Origin: Bacteroides rodentium JCM 16496
GTDB taxonomy: Bacteria > Bacteroidota > Bacteroidia > Bacteroidales > Bacteroidaceae
Reading direction: 5' to 3'
DNA length: 64,000 nucleotides
NCBI RefSeq assembly: GCF_000614125.1
Contig: NZ_BAKJ01000001.1
Coordinates: 62,001-126,000, forward strand
The translations under genes were made by a program, and so were the position numbers. The notes below the pieces were generated by a model. That model worked only from the letters and a program-made list of their open reading frames with translations. It did not search any database and was not told where the DNA came from. This document shows, in pieces, positions 8,757-19,115 of the stretch; within the stretch, counting starts at the first letter, position 1; each line of letters begins with the position of its first letter.

Positions 8757-10522
8757 ATGAGAAGAATTTTAAAGATACGCTGGATGGTTGCCTTGCTGAT
8801 TGTAGCGGGAGCCGTTTGTTTTTGGGGATTCAAGAATGGTGATAGCCGCAGTTTCCAAATAGCAAAGAATCTGGATATATTCAATTCCATTGTGAAAGAG
8901 TTGGATATGTTTTACGTGGATACGATTGATCCGAACAAGACCATCCGTGAAGGCATTGATGCCATGCTCTACTCGCTGGACCCCTACACGGAGTATTATC
9001 CGGAAGATGACCAAAGCGAACTGGAACAGATGCTGAAGAATTCCTATGGTGGTATAGGTTCTGTGATTACTTGGAACCCGAAACTGAAACGTTCCATGAT
9101 ATCTGAGCCATACGAGAATATGCCTGCTGCCAATGTAGCCTGAAAGCCGGAGATATTTTGATGGAGATTGACGGAAAAGACCTTGCCGGAAAGAACAACC
9201 AGGAAGTCAGCGAGATGCTTCGCGGACAAGTGGGTACCAGCTTCAAGCTGAAAGTGCAACGTCCCGGTACAGAGAAACCGTTGGATTTCGACATTGTGCG
9301 CCGTTCCATCCAATTGCCGTTCATACCTTATTATACGGTGCTGGATAATAATATAGGTTATATCAATCTCAGCACCTTCTCGGGGAATCCTTCCAAGGAG
9401 TTCAAGCAGGCTTTTCTGGACTTGAAGAAGCGGGGAATTACTTCGTTGGTGATTGACTTGCGGAACAATGGAGGCGGCTTGCTGGATGAGTCCATAGAGA
9501 TAGCCAACTTTTTCCTGCCTCGCGGAAAGACACTTGTGACGACAAAAGGCAAGATTAAGCAAGCCAGCAATACCTACAAGACATTGCGTGAACCGTTGGA
9601 TTTGGAAATTCCTTTGGCTGTCCTGGTCAATGGCGGAACGGCTTCTTCGTCAGAAATCCTTGCGGGCTCTTTGCAGGACCTTGACCGTGCAGTCATTATC
9701 GGTAACCGTACTTTCGGTAAGGGATTGGTGCAGACCACCCGTCCGTTGCCATACGGTGGTACCATGAAGCTGACGACTTCCAAATATTATATTCCCAGCG
9801 GTCGTTGTGTGCAGGCTATCGACTACAAGCACCGGAATGAGGACGGCAGTGTGGGACGTATTCCGGACAGCCTTACTACCGTGTTCCATACGGCTGCCGG
9901 ACGTGAAGTGCGTGATGGCGGAGGCGTGACTCCGGACATTGCGGTGAAGCAGGAGAAGCTGCCCAACATTCTGTTTTATCTTGTCAATGACAACCTTATT
10001 TTCAATTATGCCACGGACTATTGCCTGAAACATCCTACCATCCCTTCAGCAGAGAAGTTTGAAATTACAGATGCCGATTATGCGGACTTCAAGGCGATGG
10101 TGAAAAAGGCTGACTTCAAATACGACCAGCAGACAGAGAAGATGCTGAAGAACCTGAAGGAGATGGCCGAATTTGAGGGCTATCTGACTGATGCTTCGAA
10201 AGAGTTTGAAGCGCTGGAGAAAAAATTGTCGCATAATCTGGACCGTGACCTTGACCATTTCTCCAAGGACATCAAGAGCATGATTGCGGTAGAAATCATC
10301 AAACGTTATTATTTCCAGCGTGGAAGCATTATCCAGCAGCTGAAAGATGATGATGATTTGAAAGAGGCTGTAAAGATACTGACTGCTCCGGCAAAATACA
10401 AGGAAATGTTGAGTGCTCCGGCAGTGACGTCAATGTCTCTGCAACAAAGAAAAGAGGCAGCCCCGGTTTTTCTGAGTACCGCTACGAGGACGAGTGAGCG
10501 TGTTTATGATGAAATAGTATAA
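8757..10522 (+). CDS. S41-family C-terminal processing protease (frame broken)
   Basis: A periplasmic tail-specific protease of about 588 residues. It has an N-terminal membrane anchor (WMVALLIVAGAVCFWGF), a PDZ domain (LKAGDILMEIDGKDLAGKNN) and an S41 catalytic core with GGTASSSEILAG, in which the second Ser of SSS-E is the expected nucleophile, and FGKGLVQTTRPL holding the Lys partner. The frame breaks near 9137 inside the PDZ domain. GTAGCC becomes GTAGGCC in the repaired reading, giving NVGLKAGDILME. It follows the PfkB gene closely. Such proteases trim or degrade envelope proteins. Confidence 0.9.
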
Positions 10523-10540
10523 GGATATTTCTAAGAATAA

Positions 10541-10678
10541 GAGGGTGCCAAAACGAGGATAGAACACAAATTATACACGTTGAGTAATGTGAGTTCGACG
10601 AATTTGATGGTAAATAACGGAAGGATGTGTTATCAACCGTTTTGACACACCTCCTGTCTATTCGTCGAGCTCACGTTA
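10541..10678. repeat. Large imperfect inverted repeat between convergent genes
   Basis: The left half carries GAGGGTGCCAAAACG and GTGAGTTCGACGAAT. The right half carries their imperfect complements, ATTCGTCGAGCTCACGTTA and CGTTTTGACACACCTCC, as nested inverted segments. It lies between the convergent S41 protease and ispG genes and could act as a bidirectional terminator. It may also be a degenerate repeat element, since a similar GGTGTGTC/GGCACACC hairpin occurs near 29170-29215. Confidence 0.6.
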
Positions 10679-10707
10679 TTAAGCATTACGACATTCTCTT
10701 TATCTTC

Positions 10708-12572
10708 TTATTTTTCAGTATAGTCTCCGTTGCTTTTTATCAACTCTATCAGCTTTTCCACCGCCTCTTCTTCGGGAATGTTCTTTTCGATGCACTCCTT
10801 CTTCTTGTAGAGGCTTATTTTACCTCGTCCGGCACCCACATAGCCATAGTCGGCATCGGCCATTTCTCCGGGGCCGTTGACAATGCATCCCATGATTCCT
10901 ATCTTGAGTCCTTTCAGATGGCCGGTGGCTGCTTGATGCGGGCAATGGTACTTTCCAGGTCGTAGAGGGTGCGTCCGCAGCCGGGACAAGAGATGTATTC
11001 GGTCTTGCTGGTACGTACACGTCCGGCTTGCAGGATACCGAAAGCAGTGGCATCCACTACCTTGCCGCTTATGGTTTCTCCTTGGTTGAAGAGAAGGATA
11101 CCGTCACACAGACCGTCGAAGATGAGTGCTCCCATGTCTGCCGCCGCTTTGATTTGCAGATTTTCCAATTCGCTCTCTGCGTAGTGCTCAAAGAAGACTA
11201 CCGGATTCTTTAGGCCTTCCTTCATCATCTGGTGTACCAGGGCGCGTTGTTCTCCCAATCGGTTGGGATGATTGCTTTGCGAAACCAATACGACTTCCGG
11301 ATGATACTTCAGGCAGGCGATGGCTTCGTCATTCAACCCCATATACGTGATGAAGAGGAATTTCAAGGAAGCGCCGCAGCTGCTTAGGAAAGGAAGCTGG
11401 TCTCCTTTAAAGGCGGGCCAGGCATTGTCCGGTTCCGTTCCGCCGTTACTGTACTCCATCCAGACATCGGCATCGATGATGCATTGCATGCCTTCCGGAA
11501 GTTGTTCGGGGATGGAACGTCCCGTATAGATATAGTCCGGCACGAATTGCGGATTGAAGTCCATGTCCCCGTCCAGGCGTGCGGCAATGACCACAGGCAG
11601 ATTGTCTCCGCCGATATTGTGTACGGCGGCAGTCTCGTGGCGGGTGGGAGAGAGATAATTGAATTCCGGCACATCTGCTCCGGGGATATAAGGATGGTCG
11701 TGGCGCTGCACGATATAGTCCACCAGTTTGCGGGCTACGGGGATTTCCGCCTCCGGGGCTTCGCTCAGGGAAACCCGGATGGTGTCACCTAAGCCGTCTG
11801 CCAGCAGGGCGCCGATGCCCAAGGCCGATTTGATGCGTCCGTCTTCTCCGTCTCCGGCTTCCGTTACACCGAGATGTAGCGGGAATCGCATACCTTCCTG
11901 CTCCATGACGGCTGCCAGCAGGCGTACTGTCTTTACCATGACCACTGTATTGGATGCCTTGATGGAAATGACTACATCCGTGAAATTCTCTTGCACGCAG
12001 ATGCGCAGAAACTCCATACAAGATTCCACCATGCCTTCCGGTGTATCGCCATAGCGCGACATGATGCGGTCGGACAATGAACCGTGGTTCACGCCGATGC
12101 GGATGGCAGTATGGTTCTCCTTGCAGATATTAAGGAAGGGGACAAAGCGGTCGTGTATCTTCTGCAACTCCTGGGCATACTCTTCATCGGTATACTCCAG
12201 ATGTTTGAAAGTACGTGCTGCATCCACATAGTTTCCCGGATTGATGCGTACTTTTTCTACATACTGTGCTGCCACGTCCGCTACCTTCGGGTTGAAGTGA
12301 ATGTCGGCCACGAGCGGCACCATATATCCGTCCTGGCGTAGGCCTATGTTGATATTCATCAGGTTTTCAGCCTCTTTGATGCCTTGGGCCGTGAGACGTA
12401 CATACTCTCCTCCGGCGTCGACAATACGTTTGGCTTGCGCCACACTGGCTTCTGTGTCCTGCGTAGCGGTGTTCGTCATACTTTGTATGCGGATAGGATT
12501 GGAGCCGCCCATAGGGGTGGCTCCGATGTTTACTTCTGATGTTTCCCGTCGGGAATAGTTGAATAAATCCAC
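10708..12572 (-). CDS. ispG: 4-hydroxy-3-methylbut-2-enyl diphosphate synthase (frame broken)
   Basis: IspG (GcpE) catalyses the penultimate step of the MEP isoprenoid pathway using a [4Fe-4S] cluster. The N-terminal TIM-barrel region is seen in [20 protein letters not shown] and [12 protein letters not shown]. The cluster-ligand region follows, [14 protein letters not shown] with [19 protein letters not shown]. The total of about 621 residues fits the long form with a central insert found in Bacteroidetes. The frame breaks near 10929. CAGCCACC restored to CAGGCCACC gives [16 protein letters not shown]. Because this gene is normally essential, the break is very likely a sequence error. It lies downstream of purE. 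Confidence 0.95.
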
Positions 12573-12589
12573 GGTAATAAGTGATTAGC

Positions 12590-12700
12590 GTTTAGGGATT
12601 AGGGATTAGGAATAAGGGATTAAGGGATTAAGGATTAAGGATAAGTGACTACATGTCATCTTCCTAATCCCTTATCCTTAATCCCTAATCCCTCAATTAG
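12590..12700. repeat. TTAGGGATT-type inverted simple repeat
   Basis: Reiterated GGGATTAGG/GGGATTAAGG units at 12592-12645 are followed, after a short spacer, by complementary CCTAATCCC/CCTTAATCCC units at 12663-12697. Together they can fold into a long hairpin in the purE-ispG gap. A similar structure lies upstream of purE. Confidence 0.75.
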
Positions 12701-13201
12701 TCTTGTATTCGTACTTCACCTCCTTCAAGTCCTCATTAGCCTTGACTATTTTCTTTTTCAGCCCTTCTTTATAGGCGGCGAATGTTTCAGCCAATGAGGA
12801 ATCGCTCAGTGCCAGCATCTGTACGGCAAGGATGGCAGCGTTCATGGCACCATTAATGGCAACGGTGGCTACCGGTATGCCCGGAGGCATCTGGATGATG
12901 GAGTAGAGGCGTCTACGCCATCGAGTACGGACCCTTTTACGGGAACCCCGATTACCGGCAGTGTGGTATTGGCAGCAATGACGCCGGGCAGGGCGGCAGC
13001 CATACCGGCAGCGGCAATAATCACTTTAATGCCGCGTTGGCGGGCATTCTTGGCAAATTCCTCCACTGCTTCCGGTGTGCGGTGAGCAGAGAGAGCGTTC
13101 ATTTCGAACGGTACATGCAGGTCATTGAGCAATTGCGCGGCCTTCTCCATAACGGGGAGGTCGGAAGTGCTGCCCATGATGATGCTAACGATTGGAGACA
13201 T
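12693..13201 (-). CDS. purE: N5-carboxyaminoimidazole ribonucleotide mutase (frame broken)
   Basis: PurE rearranges N5-CAIR to CAIR in purine synthesis. The nucleotide-binding start [18 protein letters not shown], the [10 protein letters not shown] loop with the catalytic His, and [16 protein letters not shown] are all visible. The frame breaks near 12908. Adding one base to GACGCCTC (GACGCCCTC or GACGGCCTC) joins GVD to [20 protein letters not shown] and gives 169 residues, the usual length. It sits between gcvH and ispG on the same strand. Confidence 0.95.
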
Positions 13202-13231
13202 GAATCATTAAATTATTAAAGGGTTAATTGT

Positions 13232-13345
13232 AAGGATGAAGGATTAGGGATTAGGGATTAAGGATTAAGGGGTAGGGGGTAGGGACTGCGCTATCATTCC
13301 ATCCGGTGCTAATCCCTAATCCTTACCCCTTCACCCTTCATCCTT
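13232..13345. repeat. Second TTAGGGATT-type inverted simple repeat
   Basis: GGATTAGGGATTAGGGATT and GGGGTAGGG units are followed, after about 25 bp, by CTAATCCCTAATCC, TTACCCC and related complementary units. The region fills the gcvH-purE gap and may form a hairpin in the operon mRNA. Confidence 0.7.
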
Positions 13346-13351
13346 TTCTTT

Positions 13352-13732
13352 TCATTCGTTTATCAGCGCTTTGTAGGCTTCGGCATCCAGCAGGCTGTCG
13401 AAGTCGGCATCGGCAGCGGGTTTGATTTTGATGAGCCAGCCTTCGCCGTACGGGTCCTGGTTTACCAGTTCCGGCTGGTCGACAAGGGCTTCGTTTTGTT
13501 CCAGAATCTCACCGGCTACGGGCAGGAAGAGGTCTGATATGGTTTTTACTACTTCGATGGTACCGAACACTTCGTTGGCTGCAAGGGTTTCGCCTTCGGT
13601 CGGGATGTCGACAAACACAATGTCGCCCAGTTGCTCTTGTGCATAATCGGTAATACCTACATAGGCTACATCACCTTCCAGGCGAATCCATTCGTGTTCT
13701 TTGGTGTACTTTACATTAGTCGGGAAGTTCAT
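13352..13732 (-). CDS. gcvH: Glycine cleavage system H protein
   Basis: GcvH carries the lipoyl arm that shuttles the aminomethyl group in glycine cleavage. The 126-residue protein begins MNFPTNVKYTKEHEWIRLEG and shows the lipoylation region EVVKTISDLFLPVAGEILE, with the Lys of VVKT as the modified residue. The start at MNF was preferred to an ATG two codons upstream, in line with family N-termini. The gene is complete and lies in a leftward group with PAP2, purE and ispG. Confidence 0.95.
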   Translation of the reverse strand: MNFPTNVKYTKEHEWIRLEGDVAYVGITDYAQEQLGDIVFVDIPTEGETLAANEVFGTIEVVKTISDLFLPVAGEILEQNEALVDQPELVNQDPYGEGWLIKIKPAADADFDSLLDAEAYKALINE

Positions 13733-13754
13733 GATCATTAGTTTTTAAGGGTTG

Positions 13755-13800
13755 ATACTTGGTTAATTGACAGTTGACAATTGACAGTTGACAATTTACC
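13755..13800. repeat. TTGACAATTGACAG simple repeats
   Basis: Tandem units of TTGACAGTTGACAA type occupy the PAP2-gcvH gap. Related copies appear at about 19092-19113 and, unusually, inside the P-type ATPase gene near 37446-37478. Confidence 0.8.
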
Positions 13801-13844
13801 GTTTATTGTTTTCACTTTTTGTTTCATTGTTTTTTGTTCTTCGT

Positions 13845-14506
13845 TTAAAAGAGGAAGATTCGGAACAGTATGTTGCTCAGCGGGTGGAGTACCAGCAGCG
13901 AGCAGATAAGCCCTACGGCAAAGCCTCCCATAACTTCGCCCAGGGTGTGGTGTCGCAAGATGATGCGGGCGGTGCCCAGCACGCCAGCCACTAGTATAAA
14001 TAGGCATAGCACCATACGGGATTGTAGCTGAACAAGGCGCTGAAAGCTACCAGTCCGCCAATGACGGCTCCGGCGCCTGCCATATGTTCGCTCAGTTTCC
14101 ATTTTAAGTTGACAATGACGCAGATTATCATCACTACCAGGGCGGAGAGTATGATACCGGTCATGTACCACGGGATATTGAGCCGGTGCATCATGAGCAG
14201 GCAGAATACATAGGAAGTGATGGTCAGAATAAAGGGAATGTATCTCCTTTTTCGTTCCACCAGTTCTTCCGGACTGAAACCGTTGATTTTGCGGAAGATG
14301 AAGATAGTCAGTGTAGGCATCAGGATGGTGAAGCAATACACCACGCCCAATACTATCAACTTGTACTGCAACGGCATGATGCGCAGGTACGAGAATATAA
14401 ACAGAACCAGAAATGCCAGGAAAGGGATGGAGAACGGTGTGAATACCGCTGAAATCACTTTCGCTGTTCTGATTAAAGTTTTATCTGCTATAATATGCTC
14501 TTCCAC
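13845..14506 (-). CDS. PAP2-superfamily membrane phosphatase-like protein (frame broken)
   Basis: About 220 residues with five or six membrane segments (for example FLAFLVLFIFSYLRIM and IILSALVVMIICVIVN). Late in the sequence RIILRHHTLGEVMGGFAVG contains a His and resembles the C-terminal PAP2 motif. Family members dephosphorylate lipids such as undecaprenyl pyrophosphate or phosphatidate. The frame breaks near 14010. TGGTGCTATG restored to TGGTGGCTATG gives NPVWWLCLFILVAGVLGTARI. It is the first gene of the group leading to gcvH. The substrate is unknown. Confidence 0.75.
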
Positions 14507-14600
14507 AGCCTAATTTTATTTACGATTTGACTATTTACAATTTGACTATTTACAATTTACTATTTAAATGCCTTAATCCTTAATCCCTCATCCTTTTCTC

Positions 14601-16091
14601 TCATCTTCTCAGTCTTGCCACGGGGATATTCATCTGTTGGCGATACTTTGCCACCGTGCGGCGGGCTATGGGATAGCCTTTCTCCTTCAGCAACTCGGTC
14701 AGTTCGTCATCGGTCAGAGGCTTTTTCTTGTCCTCGTTGTCAATGCACTCTTTGAGTATCTTGCGTATTTCGCGTACAGACATCTCTTCGCCGTCTTCGG
14801 TTGTGTAGCCGTCGTTGAAGAAGAACTTCAGCGGGTAGATGCCGTAGTTGGTCTGTACATACTTGCTGTTGCTCACACGGGAGATGGTCGAGATGTCCAA
14901 CCCGGTGCGTTCGGCAACATCTTTCAGAATCATGGGGCGGAGCAATGACTCGTCTCCTTCGAGGAAGAAAGGACGTTGCAGGTCTATGATGGCCTGCATG
15001 GTGGTCATCAGCGTATTCTGGCGTTGCTTCACGGCGTCGATGAAACCTTGTGCGGCATCCATTTTTTGTTTGAGGAACATCATGGCTTCGCGGGATTCCT
15101 TAGACTGGTTGGCCCGGTTCTTGGTGTGTTCTTCCACCATCTCGGTGAAGTCGCGGCTCATGCGCAGTTCCGGCACGTTGCGGTTGTTCAGTGTCACGTT
15201 GATGGTGCCGTCGTCATAAGTGTCTACCAGGAAGTCGGGCACAATCTGCTGCATGTTCTTGCCGATGGCTTCGCCGAGCGAGGCACCGGGACGGGGATTC
15301 AGCTTGCAGATTTCCTTAACGGCTTGTTGCAGGGTATCTTCGCTGATACCTAATTTCTGCATAATCTTGTCCCAATGCTTGCGGGTGAACTCTTCGTAGC
15401 ACTGGGTAAGAATATCTTCTTCTATATAGTATTGCGGAGGCGAGGGCATGGGCCGTTGCGCTTCCTTACGTCGAATCTGGATGAGCAGGCACTCTTGTAG
15501 GGTGCGGGCGCCCAGACCGGCGGGGTCGAAGTCTTGTATAATCTTCAATACTTCTTCCAGCTCTTCGGGAGAAGCGTCGATACCGGCGTAGATGGCGAGT
15601 TCGTCGCTGATACTGTCCAGCGATTTGCGCAGTAGGCCATCGTCATCTAGCGAGCCGATGAGATATTCGGCCAGTTCGCGCTGGTGTGGAGTCAAGTCCT
15701 GCTCGCCGAGCTGCTGGCGCAGGGTTTCATAGAAGGAGGTGGCGTCGGAGAAAGGAATTTCTTCTGCCTGCTCCCCTTTGCTGCGGTTGTTCTCCTGCAG
15801 CTTATAGTCGGGGATATCGTCTTCGTTCAGATAATCGCTTAAAGAATCATAGCTGGTGTCTCCACCATCTTCCGGGCCGGTTTCCGCATCGGGTGTGTCG
15901 GAGTATTCATCGCCGGGAGTATCCTCCTTACCCTCTTCCAGTGCCGGATTTTCCAGAAGTTCGGCACGTACGCGGTCCTCCAGTTCCACGGCGGGAAGTT
16001 CCAGCAGCTTTACCACCAGAATCTGTTGCGGCGACAGCGTTTGTATCTGCTGTTGCGCTTGGGTCTGTACTTGTCGGGAGCCTTGTGCCAT
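14601..16091 (-). CDS. rpoN: RNA polymerase sigma-54 factor
   Basis: RpoN directs core RNA polymerase to -24/-12 promoters that need an AAA+ activator. Region I is Gln-rich and runs from SRQVQTQAQQQIQTLSPQQ to LLELPAVELEDRV. A very acidic region II follows (about residues 50-110). The C-terminus has the RpoN box ARRTVAKYRQQMNIP, which contacts the -24 element. The start MAQGSRQ (16091) was chosen over an ATG eight codons upstream because region I normally begins here. The frame is complete. A TATTTTTG -7 box lies 55 bp upstream. Confidence 0.95.
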   Translation of the reverse strand: MAQGSRQVQTQAQQQIQTLSPQQILVVKLLELPAVELEDRVRAELLENPALEEGKEDTPGDEYSDTPDAETGPEDGGDTSYDSLSDYLNEDDIPDYKLQENNRSKGEQAEEIPFSDATSFYETLRQQLGEQDLTPHQRELAEYLIGSLDDDGLLRKSLDSISDELAIYAGIDASPEELEEVLKIIQDFDPAGLGARTLQECLLIQIRRKEAQRPMPSPPQYYIEEDILTQCYEEFTRKHWDKIMQKLGISEDTLQQAVKEICKLNPRPGASLGEAIGKNMQQIVPDFLVDTYDDGTINVTLNNRNVPELRMSRDFTEMVEEHTKNRANQSKESREAMMFLKQKMDAAQGFIDAVKQRQNTLMTTMQAIIDLQRPFFLEGDESLLRPMILKDVAERTGLDISTISRVSNSKYVQTNYGIYPLKFFFNDGYTTEDGEEMSVREIRKILKECIDNEDKKKPLTDDELTELLKEKGYPIARRTVAKYRQQMNIPVARLRR

Positions 16092-16146
16092 ATTTTTATA
16101 AATTATTCTATGCACTCATTGTGCATCTTCTTTCAGATATTTACCG

Positions 16147-16154
16147 CAAAAATA
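16147..16154 (-). promoter_or_regulatory. Bacteroides -7 promoter box for rpoN
   Basis: Minus-strand TATTTTTG, an exact TAnnTTTG match, in the divergent gap between rpoN and the aminopeptidase gene. Confidence 0.6.
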
Positions 16155-16290
16155 GTGAATAGTTCGATAACACGAAACCTCTCTGATGATATTTAACAAG
16201 AAAAGAACAAACGTTGGCAAAATAGTCTTCTGATTATGAACTATATAGATTAATCTCCTTTTTGTATTATCTTCTTTCAAAGATTATCTA

Positions 16291-16298
16291 TATCTTTG
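16291..16298 (+). promoter_or_regulatory. Bacteroides -7 promoter box for the Xaa-Pro aminopeptidase gene
   Basis: TATCTTTG lies 28 bp before the ATG at 16327 in the rpoN-aminopeptidase divergent region. Confidence 0.6.
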
Positions 16299-16326
16299 TC
16301 CTATAACTACTAAAACAAGGAATGTT

Positions 16327-17699
16327 ATGTTTGCTAAAGAAACGTATGTGCAGCGCAGGGCCCAGCTGAAAAAAACGATAGGCTCCGGAGTGTTACTGTT
16401 TTTGGGTAACGATGAACAAGGTTTGAACTATGAGGACAACACTTTCCGTTACCGCCAGGATTCCACTTTTCTCTACTATTTTGGCTTGTCGTTTGCCGGG
16501 CTGTCAGCTCTCATCGACATAGATGAAGATAAAGAAATCATTTTTGGCGATGAGCTGACCATCGACCATATTGTCTGGATGGGTACCCAACCCACCCTTC
16601 ACGAAAAGGCTTCTGCTGTGGGAATTTCCGAAACCCGTCCTTTTGCCGACGTCGTCGGTTATCTGCACAAGGCTGTACAGAAGGGACAGACCATCCATTA
16701 TTTGCCCCCTTATCGTGCCGAGCATAAGTTGAAACTGATGGACTGGCTGGGTGTTCCTCCGGCACGTCAGGAAGGGTCCGTGCCGTTTATCCGTGCGGTG
16801 GTGGCGCAGCGCAACTACAAGTCGGCAGAAGAAATAGCGGAAATAGAAAAGGCATGCGACGTGACTGCTGACATGCACATCACCGCAATGAAGGTGCTTC
16901 GTCCGGGCATGTACGAATACGAGGTTGTGGCCGAAATGAACCGTATCGCCGAGATGAACAACTGCGAGCTGTCTTTTGCCACGATTGCTACTGTCAACGG
17001 CCAGACCCTGCATAACCACTATCATGGCAACCGGGTGCAACCGGGAGACCTCTTCTTGATTGATGCCGGCGCCGAGCTGCCTTCGGGTTACTGTGGTGAC
17101 ATGTCGTCTACCGTGCCGGCAGACAAGACTTTCACTCCACGCCAGCGTGCCGTCTACGAAATCCAGAACGCCATGCATCTGGAGTCTGTTAAAGCGCTTC
17201 GCCCGGGCATTCCCTATATGGAGGTATACGAGCTTTCGGCCCAAGTGATGGTGGAGGGGCTGAAAGAGCTGGGCTTGATGAAGGGCAATGCCGAAGATGC
17301 CGTGCGCGAAGGGGCGCATGCCTTGTTTTATCCCCATGGACTGGGCCATATGATGGGACTCGACGTGCACGATATGGAGAACCTGGGCGAGCTTTGGGTG
17401 GGCTATGACGGCCAGCCCAAGAGTACGCAGTTCGGTCGCAAGAGCCAGCGTCTTGCCATCCTCTGGAACCGGGCTTTGTGCATACGGTTGAGCCGGGCAT
17501 TTACTTCATCCCCGAGCTGATTGACCTATGGAAAGGAGAGAAGAAGTTCGTGGACTTCATCAACTACGATAAAGTGGACGAATACCGCAATTTCGGCGGC
17601 ATCCGTAATGAGGAGGATTATCTGATTACCGAAACGGGAGCACGCCGCTTGGGCAAGAAAATTCCGTTGACACCGGAAGAGGTGGAAGCGTTGCGCTGA
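16327..17699 (+). CDS. pepP: Xaa-Pro aminopeptidase (frame broken)
   Basis: This M24B metallopeptidase removes an N-terminal residue that precedes proline. An N-terminal creatinase-like domain (about residues 1-165) is followed by the pita-bread catalytic domain. The metal ligands are visible in LIDAGAELPSGYCGDMSS, in HGLGHMMGLDVHD and in HTVEPGIYF. The frame breaks near 17454. CTTGCCATCC restored to CTTGGCCATCC gives RLGHPLEPGFVHTVEPG, which keeps the Gly common in this family. The restored length is 457 residues. It is monocistronic, with a hairpin downstream. Confidence 0.93.
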
Positions 17700-17740
17700 T
17701 AGGTCCTGTCCTATAAAAGAAGAGCCAATTTTATTTTAGA

Positions 17741-17781
17741 CAGAAGAACAAAAGAACATGTTTTTTCTTTTTGTTCTTCTG
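17741..17781 (+). terminator. Hairpin after the Xaa-Pro aminopeptidase gene
   Basis: CAGAAGAACAAAAGAA is followed by TTTTTGTTCTTCTG, giving a long A/T-rich stem with T-runs. It lies between the convergent aminopeptidase and HlyD genes and may terminate both transcripts. Confidence 0.65.
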
Positions 17782-17795
17782 CCTCAAAGGATGTG

Positions 17796-19097
17796 TCATA
17801 GATATTTCTCCCACAGATACTTCAGCGGACTGAGCAATCTCTCTGTCACACTCCGTTCGTCTGTCATCACTTCTGCCGTGCCGGTCAGTTCTCCTTTGAA
17901 TTCCAGCTGCTTGCCGTAGGAAGTGCATAAATCTTGCGGCAAGCTTATGGTGACGGTATAAGTGTTTTCCTCGTCGGCAAGCAGGGAGACGGACGTTACC
18001 TCCCCCGTCAGGAAACCGAATTCCATGTACGGGTATCCCGCCACGCTGATATTCACCCGCTGTCCTGGCATTACTTTTCCCGAACCTCCGGCAGGAAGTT
18101 TTATCTTTCCGATGATGCTTCCCGGAGCTTTGGCTACGATGGAGAACACCTTGTCTCCACTGCTGACGTTCTGGTTCTTCTGCCAGATGTGGTTGTAGGA
18201 GAGTATGCCGCTTGCCGGGCTGGTGAAGAGATAAGTCAACCCCCAATCGTTGATGCTGACCAGCAAGTCATTGTATGCCGTCTTCAGTGCCATGTCCAGA
18301 CTGTTGGCTTCCCGCCTCTGCTCCATACGGGTTTCTATGATGCTTTGCTGCAATTGCGCCTCTTGTATCCTGGCGGACGAGAGGGAGGTCATCAACTGTT
18401 CCCGTCCCTGCTGTTTGCCTAAGAGTGCCTGCTTTGCTTCTTCATATTCCGATTGTGCGGTCAGTCCCTCGTCAAAGAGCTTCTTCTCCCGGCTGTGCAC
18501 GGTCAAGGCTATCTGCACCTGCTCTTTGTCCAGCTCCGTCTGCTTTTTCAAATGGGCAATGTAGTTACGGTACTCCTGCAATTCCCGTTTTGTGGCTTCT
18601 ATCTTTTCTTCGTATAGGTTCAGTGAGAAGAAGTTCCGATAGTCTGTCAGGCTTTTCAGAAGCGCGGTGTAGGCGTTCTGTATACTGCCCAATGCAAGAT
18701 TCTCGGGGAAGTAGCGGGTATGGCTGCCGCTGTCTGCCGGATTGAAGGAAGCCAGTTCCCGTTTCAGCAGCAGTACATCTTCTGTCCTGGCCGGGTTTTC
18801 CAGTACGGCAATGATGTCTCCCGTCCATACGGAATCGCGGTCTTTCCTGTATACCTCTTCTATTTTCCCGCTCCCCCTTGCCACTATCCAAACCGGCGGG
18901 TGCTCCGTGGTGATGGTGACGGATGCGCTTACCACGTCGGGATATTTAAAGAAACAGCCGGCGATAAAGAAGAATGCCAGCACTGCGAAGAACACGGTGA
19001 TGCCCCAGCGCACCAACGCATGTGGCGGACGTGCCAGTATCTCCTGCACCTCCTCGCTCCGCAATTCTATTTTTTCCTTCCGCCCTTTCATTATCAA
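17796..19097 (-). CDS. HlyD-type membrane fusion protein of a peptide export system
   Basis: This 433-residue adaptor links an inner-membrane ABC exporter to the outer membrane. It has a short cytoplasmic N-terminus, one membrane segment (WGITVFFAVLAFFFIAGCFF, about residues 32-51), a split lipoyl-like domain (VWIVARGSGKIEEVYRKD near residue 88, LPAGGSGKVMPGQRVNISVA near 335) and a long coiled-coil hairpin between them (residues about 150-290). It is the last gene of the leftward peptide operon, 19 bp after the C39 ABC transporter gene. No outer-membrane TolC partner is encoded nearby. Confidence 0.92.
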   Translation of the reverse strand: MIMKGRKEKIELRSEEVQEILARPPHALVRWGITVFFAVLAFFFIAGCFFKYPDVVSASVTITTEHPPVWIVARGSGKIEEVYRKDRDSVWTGDIIAVLENPARTEDVLLLKRELASFNPADSGSHTRYFPENLALGSIQNAYTALLKSLTDYRNFFSLNLYEEKIEATKRELQEYRNYIAHLKKQTELDKEQVQIALTVHSREKKLFDEGLTAQSEYEEAKQALLGKQQGREQLMTSLSSARIQEAQLQQSIIETRMEQRREANSLDMALKTAYNDLLVSINDWGLTYLFTSPASGILSYNHIWQKNQNVSSGDKVFSIVAKAPGSIIGKIKLPAGGSGKVMPGQRVNISVAGYPYMEFGFLTGEVTSVSLLADEENTYTVTISLPQDLCTSYGKQLEFKGELTGTAEVMTDERSVTERLLSPLKYLWEKYL

Positions 19098-19113
19098 TTG
19101 TCAACTGTCAATT
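19092..19113. repeat. Short CAATTGTCAACTGTC repeat
   Basis: TCAATTGTCAACTGTCAATT is a short member of the same simple-repeat family seen at 13755-13800 and inside the ATPase gene at 37446. It sits in the 18-bp gap between the ABC transporter and HlyD genes. Confidence 0.6.
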
Positions 19114-19115
19114 CC

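Noticed and set aside
10708..12572. ispG as a true pseudogene
   Set aside because: The two halves are fully conserved and joined by one base; the enzyme is normally essential. The same type of break hits many core genes, pointing to sequence error.
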